Source: Cymbidium sinense (taxonomy: Eukaryota > Streptophyta > Magnoliopsida > Asparagales > Orchidaceae). From it: a DNA stretch of 64,000 nucleotides. The position numbers and the translations under genes were made by a program. This document shows positions 1-12,350 of the stretch, in pieces (within the stretch, counting starts at the first letter, position 1; each line of letters begins with the position of its first letter). The stretch spans positions 139,724,040 through 139,788,039 of the forward strand of contig CM038214.1 in assembly GCA_021442155.1 (NCBI GenBank). The letters run 5' to 3'. The notes under the pieces are model-generated. The model did no database searches. It saw only the letters and a list, made by a program, of their open reading frames with translations, and was not told the DNA's origin.

Positions 1-2016
1 ACCAAAATGAAATAAAAAAACATAAACTAAAACCTAAACCTTAAAAAAAATAAAATAATTAATAAAAACTAAACTAAAATAAAATAAATAACAACTTAAA
101 CTAAACTAAAAATTAAAAACATAAATAAAATAAAAACTAAAGCTAAAATATAAATAAAATTAAAATAAAAACCTAGACCTTAAAAAATAAACCTAACAAT
201 AAAACCTAACAATAAATAAAAAAGCAAAAACCCTAAACTAAAAAACAAAACATAAACCTAAAATAAAAATAAAACAAACCTAAACTTAAACTAAAATAAA
301 CTAAATTAAAATAAATAATTCCTAAACCTAAACCTAAAATGAATTAAACCTAAACCTAAACCTAAACTAAATAAAATAAAATAAACTAAAAATAAACCTA
401 AAACTTAACTAAAACATAAAACCTAAAACTAAACCTAAAATAAAAACATAAAACATAAACCCAAAAAAAAAATCTTAGACCTAAACCTAAAAGTAAAAAA
501 TAAAACCTAAACCAAAAAATAAAACAAAATAAAATTAAACTAAAAAATAAATATAAACCTAAACCTTGACCTAAAAAATGATCAAAAATAAATAAACTAA
601 ACTAAATAAACATAAAAATAAAACTAAATAAAAATAAAAATAAAATAAACAAAAAATAAAATAAAAAATAAACTAAATAAACATAAACCTACCAGTTTAC
701 TTAATTTAAAAAAAAATAAATAATAAATAAATAACCCTAACCTAAACCCTAAACTGTAAAACTAACCCAAAACATTAAAGCCTAAACCTACAACCCTAAA
801 CCCTAAACCCTTATCCCTAAACCTTAAACCTGAAAGCCTAAAACCCTAAACCCTAAACCTTAAACCCTAAAACTTACAACCCTAAACCCTAAACACTAAA
901 CCCTAAATGCTAAACCCTAAACCATAAACTAAATACTAAAAACCAAAAAACCTAAAAATAAAATAAATAAAAAAACTTAAACCTAAATAAAATAAATAAA
1001 CTAAAATAAAATAAAAACCTAAACTAAAACCTAAACCTAAACCTAAATCTAAACTTAAACTTAAACCTAAAAATATAATAAAAAAATGAAAAGGAAACTA
1101 AAATAAAATAAATAAAAACTAAATAAAATAAAATAAATAAAAACCTAAAAAAGCTAAAATAATAAAACCTAAATGTAAAATAAAATAAAATAAAAACTAA
1201 AGAAAAACCTAGACCTAAAAAATAAACATAAAAATAAAACCCAAAAATAAATAAAAAATAAAACTGAAACCCTAAACTAAAAAAATAAAAAAATAAACAA
1301 AATAAACCTAAACCTAAACTTAAACTAAAATAAATAAAATCTAAACCTAAATTTAAAATAAACTAAGCCTAAACCTAAATCTAAACCAAAAAATAAAATC
1401 TAAAAATAAACATAAAATAAAAACTTAAAAATTAAACCTAAAAAAATTAAATAAAAAACTAAACCTAAACCTAAAAATAAAAAATAAAACCTAAACCTAA
1501 AAAATAAATTCAAAATAAAACTCAACTAAAAAATAAACCTATACCTAAAAAAAATAAAATAAAAAACCTAAACTAAAATAAATAAACCTAAAATAAATTA
1601 ATTAAATAAAATTTAAAAAATTAACCTAAATAAATATAAAAATAAAATAAACTCAATTAAATAAAAAATAAATAAATAAACTAAATAAATCTACACCTAC
1701 TGATTTAATTAATTTTTATTAAAAAATGTAAACCTTGACCCTAAAACTAACCCTAAACCCTAAACCTACTATAACCCTAAAACTACAACCCTAAATCCTA
1801 AATGCTAAATACTAAACATTAAACACTAAACCCTAAATGCTAAACCCTAACACTAAACCCTGAAACTGTAAACCCTAAACCCTAAGCCCTAAATCCTAAA
1901 ACCCTAAACCTTAACCCCTAAACCTTGAAACCTACAACCCTAAACCCTAAACCCTAAACCCTAAACTAACCCTAAACCCTAAACCCTAATCAAACCTTAA
2001 AACCTAAACTCTAATA
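1..2016 (-). repeat. Telomere-like degenerate array, C-strand orientation (left array, part 1)
   Basis: The plus strand is C/A-rich: clusters of near-canonical CCCTAAA (about 720-945 and 1735-2010) alternate with long A-rich stretches of CCTAAA, AAAATAAA and AAACTAAA. Two copies of the non-telomeric module seen throughout the window occur here in reverse orientation, at about 690-710 and 1697-1716, roughly 1 kb apart, each beside a canonical block. Module, canonical block and G-rich strand keep the same relative order as in the right-hand arrays, so this stretch is an inverted version of the same higher-order satellite. It runs off the left edge of the window. There is no long perfect telomere run, so it is an interstitial or satellite derivative and not a chromosome end. 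Confidence 0.9.
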
Positions 2017-2482
2017 ATGTGCAAAACCTTGACGTCAGGAACATCACCGTCAACTAGGCTCAGTCTAGATTTAGCGATGGAGGTAAAGGCAGACGTGACA
2101 GTTATCTCAGTGGAGGTGGGGGATTTGGAGGTGCTGGTGGATATGGAGGTGGTGGTTAGAGCAGTGGTGGTTATGGAGGTGGGATGAGTCCCTAGTGGTG
2201 ATTGAAATAGAGATTGGGGATATGAAGGCAGATCCCGCTAGATGAGAGGCAAGGGTGGTTCTCATGGGAACTAGAGAAACTGAAGAATAACCAATCTGAT
2301 CTACTACTTATGGAACAATGTCATTACAGTAGAGATGATTCTACTTATCTAGGGTTTTTGAAATGCTCTATGGGTGCTCATTTTTTATCTATGTCATCGC
2401 ATGTGTCTTAAAAAATATGGGGTGCTACTTAGTTGATGAAATCAAAAAGAAGAGATGTTGAATCTGAATTTGTTCTCTTTTC
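2017..2482 (+). pseudogene. Glycine-rich RNA-binding protein fragment, copy 1 (RRM end + Gly-rich tail + 3' UTR)
   Basis: The plus strand reads NLDVRNITVN, a stop, then AQSR, which matches the end of the RRM domain of plant glycine-rich RNA-binding proteins (GRP7/GRP8 type). A tail rich in GGGG and GGYGGGG follows. An in-frame TAG replaces the residue before AQSR, another TAG lies in the Gly tail, and a frameshift separates the tail from the C-terminus, where GN-stop-RN stands for the family's usual GNWRN ending. About 200 bases of 3' UTR-like sequence are shared with the other four copies. The RRM start, including both RNP motifs, is absent. The homology begins close to where these genes commonly have their single intron. 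CCCTAAA repeats flank both sides. It cannot be functional. Confidence 0.85.
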
Positions 2483-3240
2483 ATAAAATCTTAAACACTG
2501 AACCCTAAATCCTAAACCTTAAACCCTAAACCCTAAACTAAAACTTAAACCCTAAACCCAAAACCTGAACCCTAAATCCTAAACCCTAAACCCTAAACAC
2601 CAAACCCTAAACCCTAAAACCTAAACTAATCATAAACCCTAAACCTTAAAAAGCTAAAAACCTAAACTTAAACTAAATAAAACCTAAAAATATTAAAAAA
2701 AAATAAAAATATCTAAACCAAAATAAAATAAAACATAAAATAATAAAAACATAAACTAAAACCTAAAATTGAACCTAAACATAAAAAGAAAATAAATTAA
2801 AAAATTAAAGCTAAACTTAAAATAAAATAAAATAATAACTAAAGAAAAACCTAAACCTAAAAAATAAACCTAAAAATAAAATCTAAAAGTAAATAAAAAA
2901 TAAAACTTAAACCCTAAACTAAAAAAAACCTAAACCTAAAATAAAAACATAATAAACAAAATAAAATAAACCTAAACCTAATTAAAATAAACTAAACTAA
3001 AAAAAATAAAACTTAAACCTAAACCAAAACCTAAACTAAATAAAATAAAATAAACTAAAAATAAACCTAAACCTAAATAAAAAAATAAAACCTAAAAATA
3101 AACCTAAAATAAAAACCTAAAACCTAAACTTGAAAAAATAAAATAAAATTAAAACTCAACTAAAAAATAAACCTAAACTTAAGAAATAAACAAAAATAAA
3201 AAACCTAAATTAAAATAAATAAATCAAAATAAAAATATAA
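2483..3240 (-). repeat. Telomere-like degenerate array, C-strand orientation (left array, part 2)
   Basis: A canonical CCCTAAA block lies directly beside the 3' UTR end of the GRP fragment (about 2490-2660). It is followed by A-rich degenerate CCTAAA/AAATAAA sequence up to a sharp edge at 3240, where Ty3/gypsy RNase H coding sequence begins without any LTR. The array therefore truncates the retrotransposon. Confidence 0.88.
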
Positions 3241-4850
3241 GGCTCTGATTGTTGGTCTAGAGTTAGTCATTACAATATGCATCCAAAGCATCAACATCTT
3301 TGGGCATTCTCAGCTCATCATCAACCAAATGATTGGGTCCTATAAGGTTCTAAAGCCTAAGTTCCATCATTACAATAAGTATACCATGGAGTTGTTGGCC
3401 CAAATCCTAGAGGTTTCCATCTACAAGATTCCTCAAGGAGAGAATGCGGTTGTAGATGCATTAGCCAAGCTTGCCAAAAATTTGGCATGTCCAGAAGATG
3501 AGCCCATTCTAATAAGGGTCCAAAATAGACAGGTCTTATCCCTTGTTGACACTGAACTCATCAAGATATTCTCTCTTGAAGGGGAGGTTGTAGTTGCCAA
3601 AAAGGATGAGGATTCATATTGGAGGCAACCATTCATGGATTATCTACATACTAGAAAACTACCTTAAGAGAAGTCACTAGCACATCAGGTGAAGCAGAGA
3701 GCCCTTTCCTATGCTCTCATAGGTGGCACCTTGTATCGGCGGTCTTTTGATCATATGTGGTTACATTGTCTAGATAAACATGAAGCCCATAAAATCATGA
3801 CCGAGATACACTCAAGATTATGTGGAGCGTATCAATCGGGTCTGAAGATGAAAGCCAAGATCAAGAGACTAGGATACTACTGTCCTTCAATGAACACAAA
3901 TTACATGGATGTAGCTAGGAGATGCCACTAATGTCAGGTACACGATGTGGTCCTACATCAACCACCTAATATTCTACATCGTACATTGGCTTCATGGCTA
4001 TTTGAGTATTTGGGTACTGACATAGTGGGTCCGAACGATCCTCCTTCTTCTAAGGGTCACCGATTCATTCTGGCTACCACCGACTACTTTTCCAAGAGGG
4101 GGAAGGCAATCCCAATCAGAGAGGTCACAGTTCAACATGTGCTCCAATTTTCAGGAACCATATCATATATAGGTTCGAGGTGCCTCGACGAATTATATTC
4201 GATAATGGTACTACATTAAGGAACACTAAAATAAACAGCTTTTCCCCAACACTACATATATTAGAGATATTCCACCATTTATTACCCGAGGGAAAATGGT
4301 CTAGCAAAAGCATTCAACAAAGCCCTTATCCAAATATTAAAGAAGACACTCAACAATAATAAGAGACAGTGGCATGAGCAGTTAGTTGAAGCCTTGCGGG
4401 CCTACCATACCACATACAGAACTCCAACTCAATATGGCCCTTTCTCCTTAGTGTATGGGTCTGAAGTCGTTCTACTATTAGAAGTCCAACTCCCATCACT
4501 AAGGATAGCTGTGGGTAGTAAGCTCACAATGGAACAGAATGCCAAGTTGCGGTTGGAAGAGCTCGAAGGTTTGGCAGAGATGCCTCTGAGCATGCTAGAA
4601 CTTCAATTTGCATAAAGCCAAAATGATTCAAGCTCACAACAAGTTGGTCCATCCTAAAGCTTTTCTAGTAGGAGAGCTTGTTTTAGTTCTAAGGAGATCA
4701 ATTATTGCTCGTCAAAAGATGGGAGGCAAGTTTGAACCCACTTGGGAAGGTCCTTTTGCCATAGAGAAGGCCTACCAAGGAGGATCTTTTCAACTTATAA
4801 ATAATAAGGGAGAGCACCTTCAATCAATGGGCTCTACTTAAAGAAATACT
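3241..4850 (+). mobile_element. Ty3/gypsy retrotransposon fragment G1: RNase H to integrase, broken
   Basis: This is a polyprotein remnant. 3241-3667 encodes the end of the second RNase H domain and the linker (ALAKLAKNL, then a run leading to DYLHTRKLP). 3689-3931 encodes the integrase zinc-binding domain: an HSRLCGA histidine segment and RLGYYCPSM, with the terminal Cys pair partly lost in RRCH-stop-CQ. 3947-4390 encodes the catalytic core, with the first Asp in GTDIVGP and then HRFILATTDYFSK. 4394-4841 encodes the C-terminal part with a GPF-type motif (EPTWEGPFAIEKAYQG). Several frame breaks separate these pieces. The RNase H type and the order RT, RNase H, second RNase H, integrase (seen best in copies G3 and G4) suggest the Tat branch; the lineage call is inferred. 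There is no RT, gag or LTR in this copy. Confidence 0.85.
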
Positions 4851-6808
4851 ATCCATAAATTCTATTTGAAAATAATCATCAATAAAACTTCTTTTCATAT
4901 CAAATTCCATCTCTTATGTGTTGGAAATATCTTTCGATTGCGAATCCACCATGATGTGTTTAGGGTAGATGTAAGAGAACTCGAGCTGCATCATATTCCT
5001 CCACAACACAAACACAAACTATTTTGAGCTACTAGGTTAGGTGTAAGAGAACCTAAGAGGCATCATATTTTTACTAGTACAACTAAGTTAGGTAGGTGTA
5101 AGAGAACCCAGGCGGCATCCTATTTTCTTTTTCACAACACAAATGAACACATACCTTTTATCTCAAGCCATTTTGATGTGGAGCAAGCCCCCCATGACAC
5201 TCACTCATTTTCTACTCTAGGTTGGGCCGATATGTTATCTTATTAGTTTGTCACCCCAATGGTCACTTGTCTGGCGGATTTGAGTTCCCGTGCTTTCTTC
5301 CTAAAATGATAATTGCAAAATAATGCTTTGTCAATTTGGTAGGTCATACTATACAGCTAGTAAGCTACCCCATATGGACTTTGTTTAAGAGGATATAAGC
5401 CTACACACTTTCTTCTTGAACTGGCCATCATGCATTGACTAGGTTGAGTATATTTGTGGTTTAGGATAAGTCCCCTAGTGGGTCCTTCCCTCCTGACTAC
5501 TTCAAGCTTGGGTTTAGTCTTTACATAAGACTCCTCGCTTAGTAGTTACCCTAGGTCGGATAGCCCTCTTGAAGAAGCGACTATCCGATGATGAGTTCCA
5601 TTTTAGAGATATAAGCCTACACATCTTCTTTATAATCGATTGTAAAATGCACCTTGGTTGGTTGGTTGCCATCTTGGCGGTGACACACCTAATGGATACA
5701 CCACTCTTGGCAGATATTAGTCACTATAATTTCTCCTTCAGTTGGCCATTGTATACGTATAGGCTTTCTTTTATAGGGTTGTGGATAATGCCCTAACGAC
5801 ACCTCCCCTGTGGGCATTCTATTTAGATCACGTTCTTAGCGACCCCATTTAGACACTACTGAGGTTACTTTTGGATTAGAAAGCACCCCTTTTCTAGTAG
5901 CCACCCGTGTGGTTGGAGAATTCGTTCATCGAATGCGCATATTCTCCCTTGGTCCAGTAAGTTTGAGATAGGACTAGGCTGATTTGAGCTCCTTCTCAAT
6001 GTGGTCCCTTGCAAACCAACAGGGTCCACGATAACATAAAACAAACAAAATATATCTTTGCTTGTGGATTAGGAACTCAAGCCCCTAGTGGCCCCTTTCC
6101 CAAGTAGGCATCCTATCTTTAAGATAGTGTCAATAAAATTTAGAAGCACCCCATTGGTCAGGGAAGGATGTTATCCCCTTTATTTAGGCTGATTGCTATA
6201 ATTTAACTCTATCTTAAATCCCCAGCACACCATAATTATAAAATTAAAATTAGTAATTAACTCCATCTTAGTAGATCCATTGTATTTCTCAAATTAATTA
6301 GCCTTTGGTTTGAGGTTGATTTGTTGTGTGTGTTGTGTCGATCACCCTAGTGGTCCTTTGTTTAGGAGGATATGAGTCTCTCTCTTTCTTGACCATTGCA
6401 CACAAAAGGTACCCCTTAGGTTGGGCCGGTCCTACGATGGTTGGTACACTATCCCTTTGGATTTGTAAATCTAAGATAGGTCTAGGCTGATATTGGCCCC
6501 TTCTTAATAGATCCATCACACACCGATAGGATCCATCTCATCAAATCCACCATCCTCCCCCTAGTGGAGTCCAAATTAAATATATCTTATCCCTAGCATA
6601 TTTGAGCTCACATCTCCAACAGGTGCATGCTCAAAACCAAATCAAACCCTCTCCCCAGTGGAGCACCAAATCATAATTCAACAAATCAAATCAAATTCTC
6701 ATCCCCAATAGATGCCCCCATCGATTAACACAAATAAAATTTCACCCAAGCGAGATGCAAATCAAATCAAACCTCTATCCATAGTGGATAACTTGAACCT
6801 ACTTCCCA
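4851..6808 (+). mobile_element. Non-coding 3' region of gypsy G1 with short direct repeats
   Basis: This follows the integrase end and is related to the sequence downstream of integrase in G3 (33010 onward) and G4 (63606 onward), so it belongs to the element. Three near-identical direct repeats containing GTGTAAGAGAAC start near 4968, 5040 and 5096. Further on, about 6540-6810, short phrases close to CCCCAGTGGA recur between A-rich spacers. I see no credible gene; the open frames here (for example 5569-5796) have no recognisable domain and no counterpart in G3. Confidence 0.65.
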
Positions 6809-8075
6809 GTGGATTACCGAAATAAAGGCAAATTACCTCAAGAGAAATCCCAAAGCCTATCGGATGTAGCGAGCACATTTCTACACTCTTGTGGATGGTG
6901 TCTTGTACCGGCAGGCCTTTCAATCATGTGTGGTTATGTTGTTTAGAAAAGCATGAAGCCCTAAAGACCATGACTAAGGTAGACTCAAGATTATGTGGAG
7001 CCAACCAATTAGGTCCGAAGATGAAAGCCAAGATAAAGATACTAGGATACTACTAGCTATCGATGACCAAAAGTTTATGGATACAGCTAGGAGATGCCAC
7101 CAATGTCAAATACATGGTGTGGTCCTACACTAAGCAGCCACCATTGTACATCCTACATTGGCCTTATGGCCATTTGAGTGTTGGGGTATTGACATAGTGG
7201 GTGTGATTGATCCTCCTTCTTTCAAGGGGTCATCTGTTCGTCTAAGATCCTACTGACTACTTTTCCAAATGGGAAGGTGATTGCTCGAGAGGTCCACCAT
7301 TACTCTAGTTTTTTAGGAACCATATCATATATAGGTTTGGAGTGCCTCGATGAATTATATCTAATAATAGTACTTCATTCAAGAGCACAGATATCAACAA
7401 CTTTGCCCGAAGACACAACATAGATTGGAGATATTCTACCACTACTAGGAAGGCGACTTAGTAAAGCCTTCTACAAAACTCTTATCCAAATATTAAAGAA
7501 GACACTTGACAATAATAAGCGATAGTGGCATGAGCAGTTAGTTGATGCCTTGTGGGCCTACCACACCACATACAGAACTCCAACTCAGTCCACTCCTTTC
7601 TCCTTAGTGTATGAGTCTGAAGTCATTCTACCATTAGAAGTCCAACTCCTATCACTAAGGATAGCTGTGGGTAGCAAGATCAAAACACAATAGAATGCCA
7701 AGTTGTGGTTAGAAGAGCTCTAATGTTTAGAGGAGAGATATGTGCAGGCATGCCAAAATCTTAAGTTATACAAAGCTAAAATGATTCAAGCTCATAACAA
7801 GTTGGTCCATCCTAGAGCTTTTCAAGTAGGAGAGCTTATTTTAGTTCTAATGAGATAGATTATTTTCCCTCATAAAATGGGAGGCAAGTTTGAACCCACT
7901 TGGGAAGGTCCTTTTTCCATAGAGAAGGCCTACCAAGGAGGATCTTATCAGCTTATTAATCATAAGGGATATCACCCAGTTCTTCCAATCAACGTGCTCC
8001 ACTTAAAGAAATATTATAAATCATGTTTAAAAATAATTATCATCAATGAAAATTCCATCTCAAATTCAATCTCTT
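6809..8075 (+). mobile_element. Ty3/gypsy fragment G2: integrase only, cut at 3' end by element E
   Basis: This is a second copy of the integrase region, starting abruptly inside the linker upstream of integrase. The zinc-binding domain is recognisable but broken by stops (about 6940-7110). The catalytic core (about 7170-7560) is heavily frameshifted. The C-terminal domain is best preserved at 7877-8075 (GGKFEPTWEGPF, then QLINHKGYHP). The left junction at about 6809-6815 falls on GGATTACC, which occurs in both the G 3' non-coding region and the linker, suggesting end joining at microhomology. On the right, family sequence stops at about 8075, where TGTTGACCTCAC of element E begins. Confidence 0.82.
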
Positions 8076-10749
8076 TGTTGACCTCACTTTTGGAGTGAGC
8101 TCTCAACTTCTTTATCATAGATCTAGGATTCTTATAGACAGTAAGAGATCCTTAGTCTTAAGACACTTCTAGTGATTAGGTGAACACTTAATATAACCCT
8201 AGAGACTTAGAAGAGTTAGTCTTAGGGATAGGTTGTGCCTTAAAGATTTAGGAAGACTTGCTTACCCTAAAGCATCAAACCAAATCCTTTTTCCTTCTTT
8301 CATTCCAAACCTCAAATTCAAATCCAAATTCTAAATCAATTCAAAACTCTAAATGATTGAAACCCATGATCAAATTCAACTTCCAAAATCCCTTCTTAAG
8401 CCATCTGATTTTATCATATGGACTTAGCCTTAACCAAATTCAAATCAACCCCAATTTAATTGATTTTCTCAATTAACAAATTCAATCTCAAATCAAATTC
8501 CAAATCATAAATCAATTCCAAAACTCCAAATGATTGAAACCCAAATCAAATCAAATTCCTAATTTTCTTTTTTAGCCAAAATTTTCAACTTGCCTAAATG
8601 ATACACAAACAAATTTAAAATCCATGAATTTTTTCATGATTCAATCATTCCTACAATCATTGACCGAAATATGAACTTAAACTACAATCATCAAGCCAAA
8701 TCCAAGCAAACCCAAATGAAACCCAAGTTAGCCCTTTTGACTTGAAATTATCATATGAACCAAAACCCATTTGGCTCCAAAGCCACTTGTAATTGGATTT
8801 TTATTTCAATCATAGGCTCATGTGTGAGTTTAACTAAACTTGAATCAAGCCATGATCAAGCCAATTAACCCATTTAGGCTCACTTGACCGAAAGTGGCCT
8901 AAAGAACCTTTTTTGAGCTAGGTTCTAATTGAACCCAAATTGGGTTGAACTAAGCCCATCCAAACCTGACAACATGATCAACAATCATCTTAGGTTAATC
9001 AATTATCTTAAATTGGGTCAAACCAAGTCAAACTTAGCCTTTGACCAAGTCAAGAATTTGCCCAAATGAAACCCAAACTAGCCAAAATCCTCCATGAGCC
9101 AAATTGATTAAAACCATTGATTCAAACCCACTCATAATCAAAGATTGAACATATTGAGAAAACCAAGCCAAGCCTAATTTGACCCAAGTTGACCCAAATT
9201 GGCCTAAAAAGCCAAAATGGGTCAAATCATGATTTGATCCAAATAGATTGCAACTAATGGCTTAAGTCCTTTCCAAATCACTTATTGAACTTGACCAATG
9301 CCATAATTGAGCCCAAGTTGACCAATTGGTCAACTTGACCTAAACTAGCCTAAATTGACCTAAAGGGTCAAATTAGTCAAAATCCAAATTAAACGAAACC
9401 AAAACCTACAATCATTTTAAATTATCCAATTGAACTTGACTCAACACCTAACCTAACCCAATTTGGTCAAATTGGTCAACTTGACCCATTTGACCTATAT
9501 GAATCCAAATGAGCCAAAACCAAATCCAAAGCAAATTAAATCAAACCAATGACACCAATACACTCCAATTGGTCATGTGAACGTGAACCAATCTTTGGTT
9601 TGACCTAATTTGATCAATTGGTCAACTTGACCCTACCCAATTATATACATAGATCAAATCGCCAAATCAAACCAAACCAAACAAACTCCAAACCACTTGA
9701 AATTTGGGCTAACCCACTTTTGACCAATCCCAAATCTACCCAAACTAAACCTATAGCCAAATGATCATTTTGTCCTTGGGTTTATGGCATCCCATGAGAT
9801 AAGACACATGCTTATTGAGTCATTCTCTCCAAACGGACACTTAGCACCCAACCATAGGTCCACATAGGCACCTTAGACCATGGTTGACCTGACCCAAAGG
9901 TGGTTGGGTAGGCCATGATCCATGGGGAGGTGAAATCACCTCCCCATTTCCATTAGAACACTTGCAAAGCTATAGGACACCCATTAATCCCTTGCCAGTA
10001 ACTCTCACACCCTCCTCCACTCAAAGGAAGCAAACTAACATGAATCCCTGCCCAAACCGAGCTCCACATGGTGATCCCTTGAACAAAACTTTCAAATCAG
10101 CCATGGTCATCAGATCTAAGGAATGTAAACCCCTCATTCTTACTCAAACTCACAGACTCACACTTGATTCAACCCTAGTAGCCAAGGAGAGGAATCCTAG
10201 AGCCATTTTTAAGGTTTCCCAAGCTCCCCAAAATCCCTATTCTTGATTTTACCTAAAAAAAAATAGCCTCATTCCCCATTTTCAAATCTCCACCAAAGTG
10301 CAGTTAACTCTACACACACCCTCTTTGGAGCCAATCGACCAAGAACGAATTATTTCCCAAGATTCCTGACATCCGAAGGGTAGAGTTCGAACAAGCCTGA
10401 GTGCCTACATCTAGTGGATTGGTCTTTCAAGCAAACTACACCAAATCAAAGCTTGTGTGGCTCAACAAAGCTTCATTTATACCAAACAAAGCTTCTTCAA
10501 TCATTGGAACTGTCGTAAACTCCCATGAGGTATGCCATTGGAACTGATCCTTAAACAAAAATAGCTTGGTCATTTGTGAAAGAAATTTCAATTTCATATG
10601 ATTTCCACTATTTAATTTGATTATTGTGCTTCCCCAAAGGTGTGGGATCATTTTCATCTCTATCTGAGCTCGGGTGAGCTTAGATCGAGTAGCCATTGAT
10701 GGATGATAGCCATCCTTTATTGTTCAGGAGGAGATAGATCATGGGCCAT
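8076..10749 (+). mobile_element. Element E1, left part: long non-coding LTR-like element
   Basis: It begins TGTTGACCTCACTTTTGGAG directly after the truncated integrase of G2. The same start occurs at 10750 (as TATTGACCTCAC) and, on the minus strand, at 59963 (as TGGTGACCTCACC), which defines a family terminus beginning with TG. No retroelement domain is visible. Contents in order: a region rich in CAAATTC/CAAATC; a dense field of TTGACC/GGTCAA motifs (8880-9780); a GC-richer segment with GGTGAAATCACCTCC (about 9935); and a segment with GAGCTC-type motifs (10640-10690). The open frame at 9962-10246 lies in this part but is not conserved in the E2 copy, so I do not call it a gene. The copy stops at GCCAT, where E2 is inserted, and resumes near 17098. 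Confidence 0.78.
8880..9780. repeat. TTGACC/GGTCAA motif field in E1
   Basis: Dozens of TTGACC, TTGACCC, GGTCAA and AATTGGTCAACTTGACC phrases are packed into about 0.9 kb, often as short inverted pairs. The same field occurs in E2 at 11540-12350 and, inverted, in E4 at 58160-59110, so it is a conserved feature of the element. TTGAC[CT] is the W-box core bound by WRKY factors; whether that matters here is inference. Confidence 0.75.
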
Positions 10750-11539
10750 TATTGACCTCACTTTTGGAGTGAGCTTTCAACTTCTTCATCTTAGACATAG
10801 GACTCCTCTAGTCACTAAGAGTTCCTTAGTCTTAATACACTTCTAGTGATTAGTGAATCTTAACCTAACCCTAGAGACTTAGAAGAGTTAGCCATAAGAA
10901 TAGGTCATGCTAGGATGTATTAGGAAAACTCACCCCTATAGCTTGAATCAAATCCTTACTTCCTTCTTTCAAGTCAAACTTCAAATTCAAATTAACTTCA
11001 AATTTAGATCAACTTCAAATTCAAATCAACTCCAAAACTCAAATCATGAATCAATTCTAAATGATTGAAAGCCATGATTGAACATCAAATCCAAAATCCT
11101 TCCTAAGCCCTTTTGATTTCATCTTATGGACTTAGCTCAAATCAAATATAAATCACTCCAAATTCAAAAGAATTTCATAAATTTATATATTCATTTATAT
11201 TCATAAATATATATGAAATATAACAAAAACTAAATTCAAAATTCAAGTTCAAATCTAACCTAAATCCAACCTACATCTTTCAAGCCAATTTCTTGAACTT
11301 AACCAAATCATTCTCAAATCAATCCAAACCTTTGGATTTCCTCTTCAAACAATTATTTCTTCAATCACATGCCTAAATATAAACATAAAAGTCAATCATC
11401 CAATATTCATCTTTTGAACTTAAAATTGTCAAATGAATCAAAACCCATTTGACTCCAAATCACTCATAATCGGATTTACATTTGAATCATAAGTCCTTAG
11501 GTGAGTTCAACCAAACTTGAATCAAGCCTTGATCAAGCC

Positions 11540-12350
11540 AATTGACCCACTTAGGCTCACTTGACCCAAAGTGACCTAAAGGACCTTTTTGAGCAAAATT
11601 CTATTCCAACCCAAATTGAACTAAGTCATCTAAGCCACATTGTGAGCAACAATAATCCTAGGAGGATCAATCACTCAAATTATGTCAAACCAAGTTAATC
11701 TTAGCCTTTGACCAAGTCAACATTTACATTTTAAATGATGAAATAAAAGCCAAAATCCATCCTATCACAAATTGATTGAAACCATTGATCTAAACCATAA
11801 TTAATGATTAAACTTGACTAAGTCATTGAGCCAAACCAAGCCCAATTGGCCATTCTTAAGTTGACCCATGTTGACCTAAATAGTCAAAATGTGTCAAATA
11901 TTGATCTAAGCCAAATTGATTGCAACCAATGGGTCAAATTCATTCTAAATCACTTGTTGAACTTGACCAAAGCTTCAATTGGCCAACTAGACCCAACCTA
12001 GCCCAATTGACCATGAACCCGACTTGACCTAAAAGGCTAAATCAACTTGAAATCAAATCAAACCAAAATTGATTGAAACCAAAGCTTGAAATATATTTCA
12101 AATGAACAACCAAACCTAAACCAACCCATGACCTAACTCAATTGGGTCAAATGGGTCAAATTGGTCAACTTGACCCATTTGACCTAAATGAACCAAAACA
12201 AAATATAAATCAAATTGAACAAAATTAATGATACCCATAGGCTCCAAATGATCATTTGAACTTGAACTAACCCATGGTTTGACTCAATTTGACCAATTGG
12301 TCAACCTAACCCAAATTGACCCAACTTGACCTAAATGGGTCAAATTTAGC
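11540..12350. repeat. TTGACC/GGTCAA motif field in E2
   Basis: The E2 counterpart of the E1 motif field, with the same TTGACC/GGTCAA short inverted pairs separated by 5-20 bases of A-rich spacer. It ends where E2 jumps to the GAGCTC segment, because about 0.9 kb present in E1 is missing. Confidence 0.72.

Noticed and set aside
720..945. Telo-box promoter elements (AAACCCTAA) as found upstream of ribosomal-protein genes
   Set aside because: The motif is part of a kilobase-scale repeat array and no gene follows.
1..3240. A true chromosome end
   Set aside because: Canonical repeats are short and heavily interrupted, the array holds a GRP fragment and phased modules, and sequence continues on both sides with further arrays in the opposite orientation.
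9962..10246. A 94-codon plus-strand open frame in a GC-richer part of E1
   Set aside because: No recognisable domain; the corresponding segment is missing in E2 and not conserved as an open frame in E4. It lies inside a non-coding LTR-like element.
10436..10696. An 86-codon minus-strand open frame
   Set aside because: Not conserved in E2 or E4 and has no motif; chance frame in element E.
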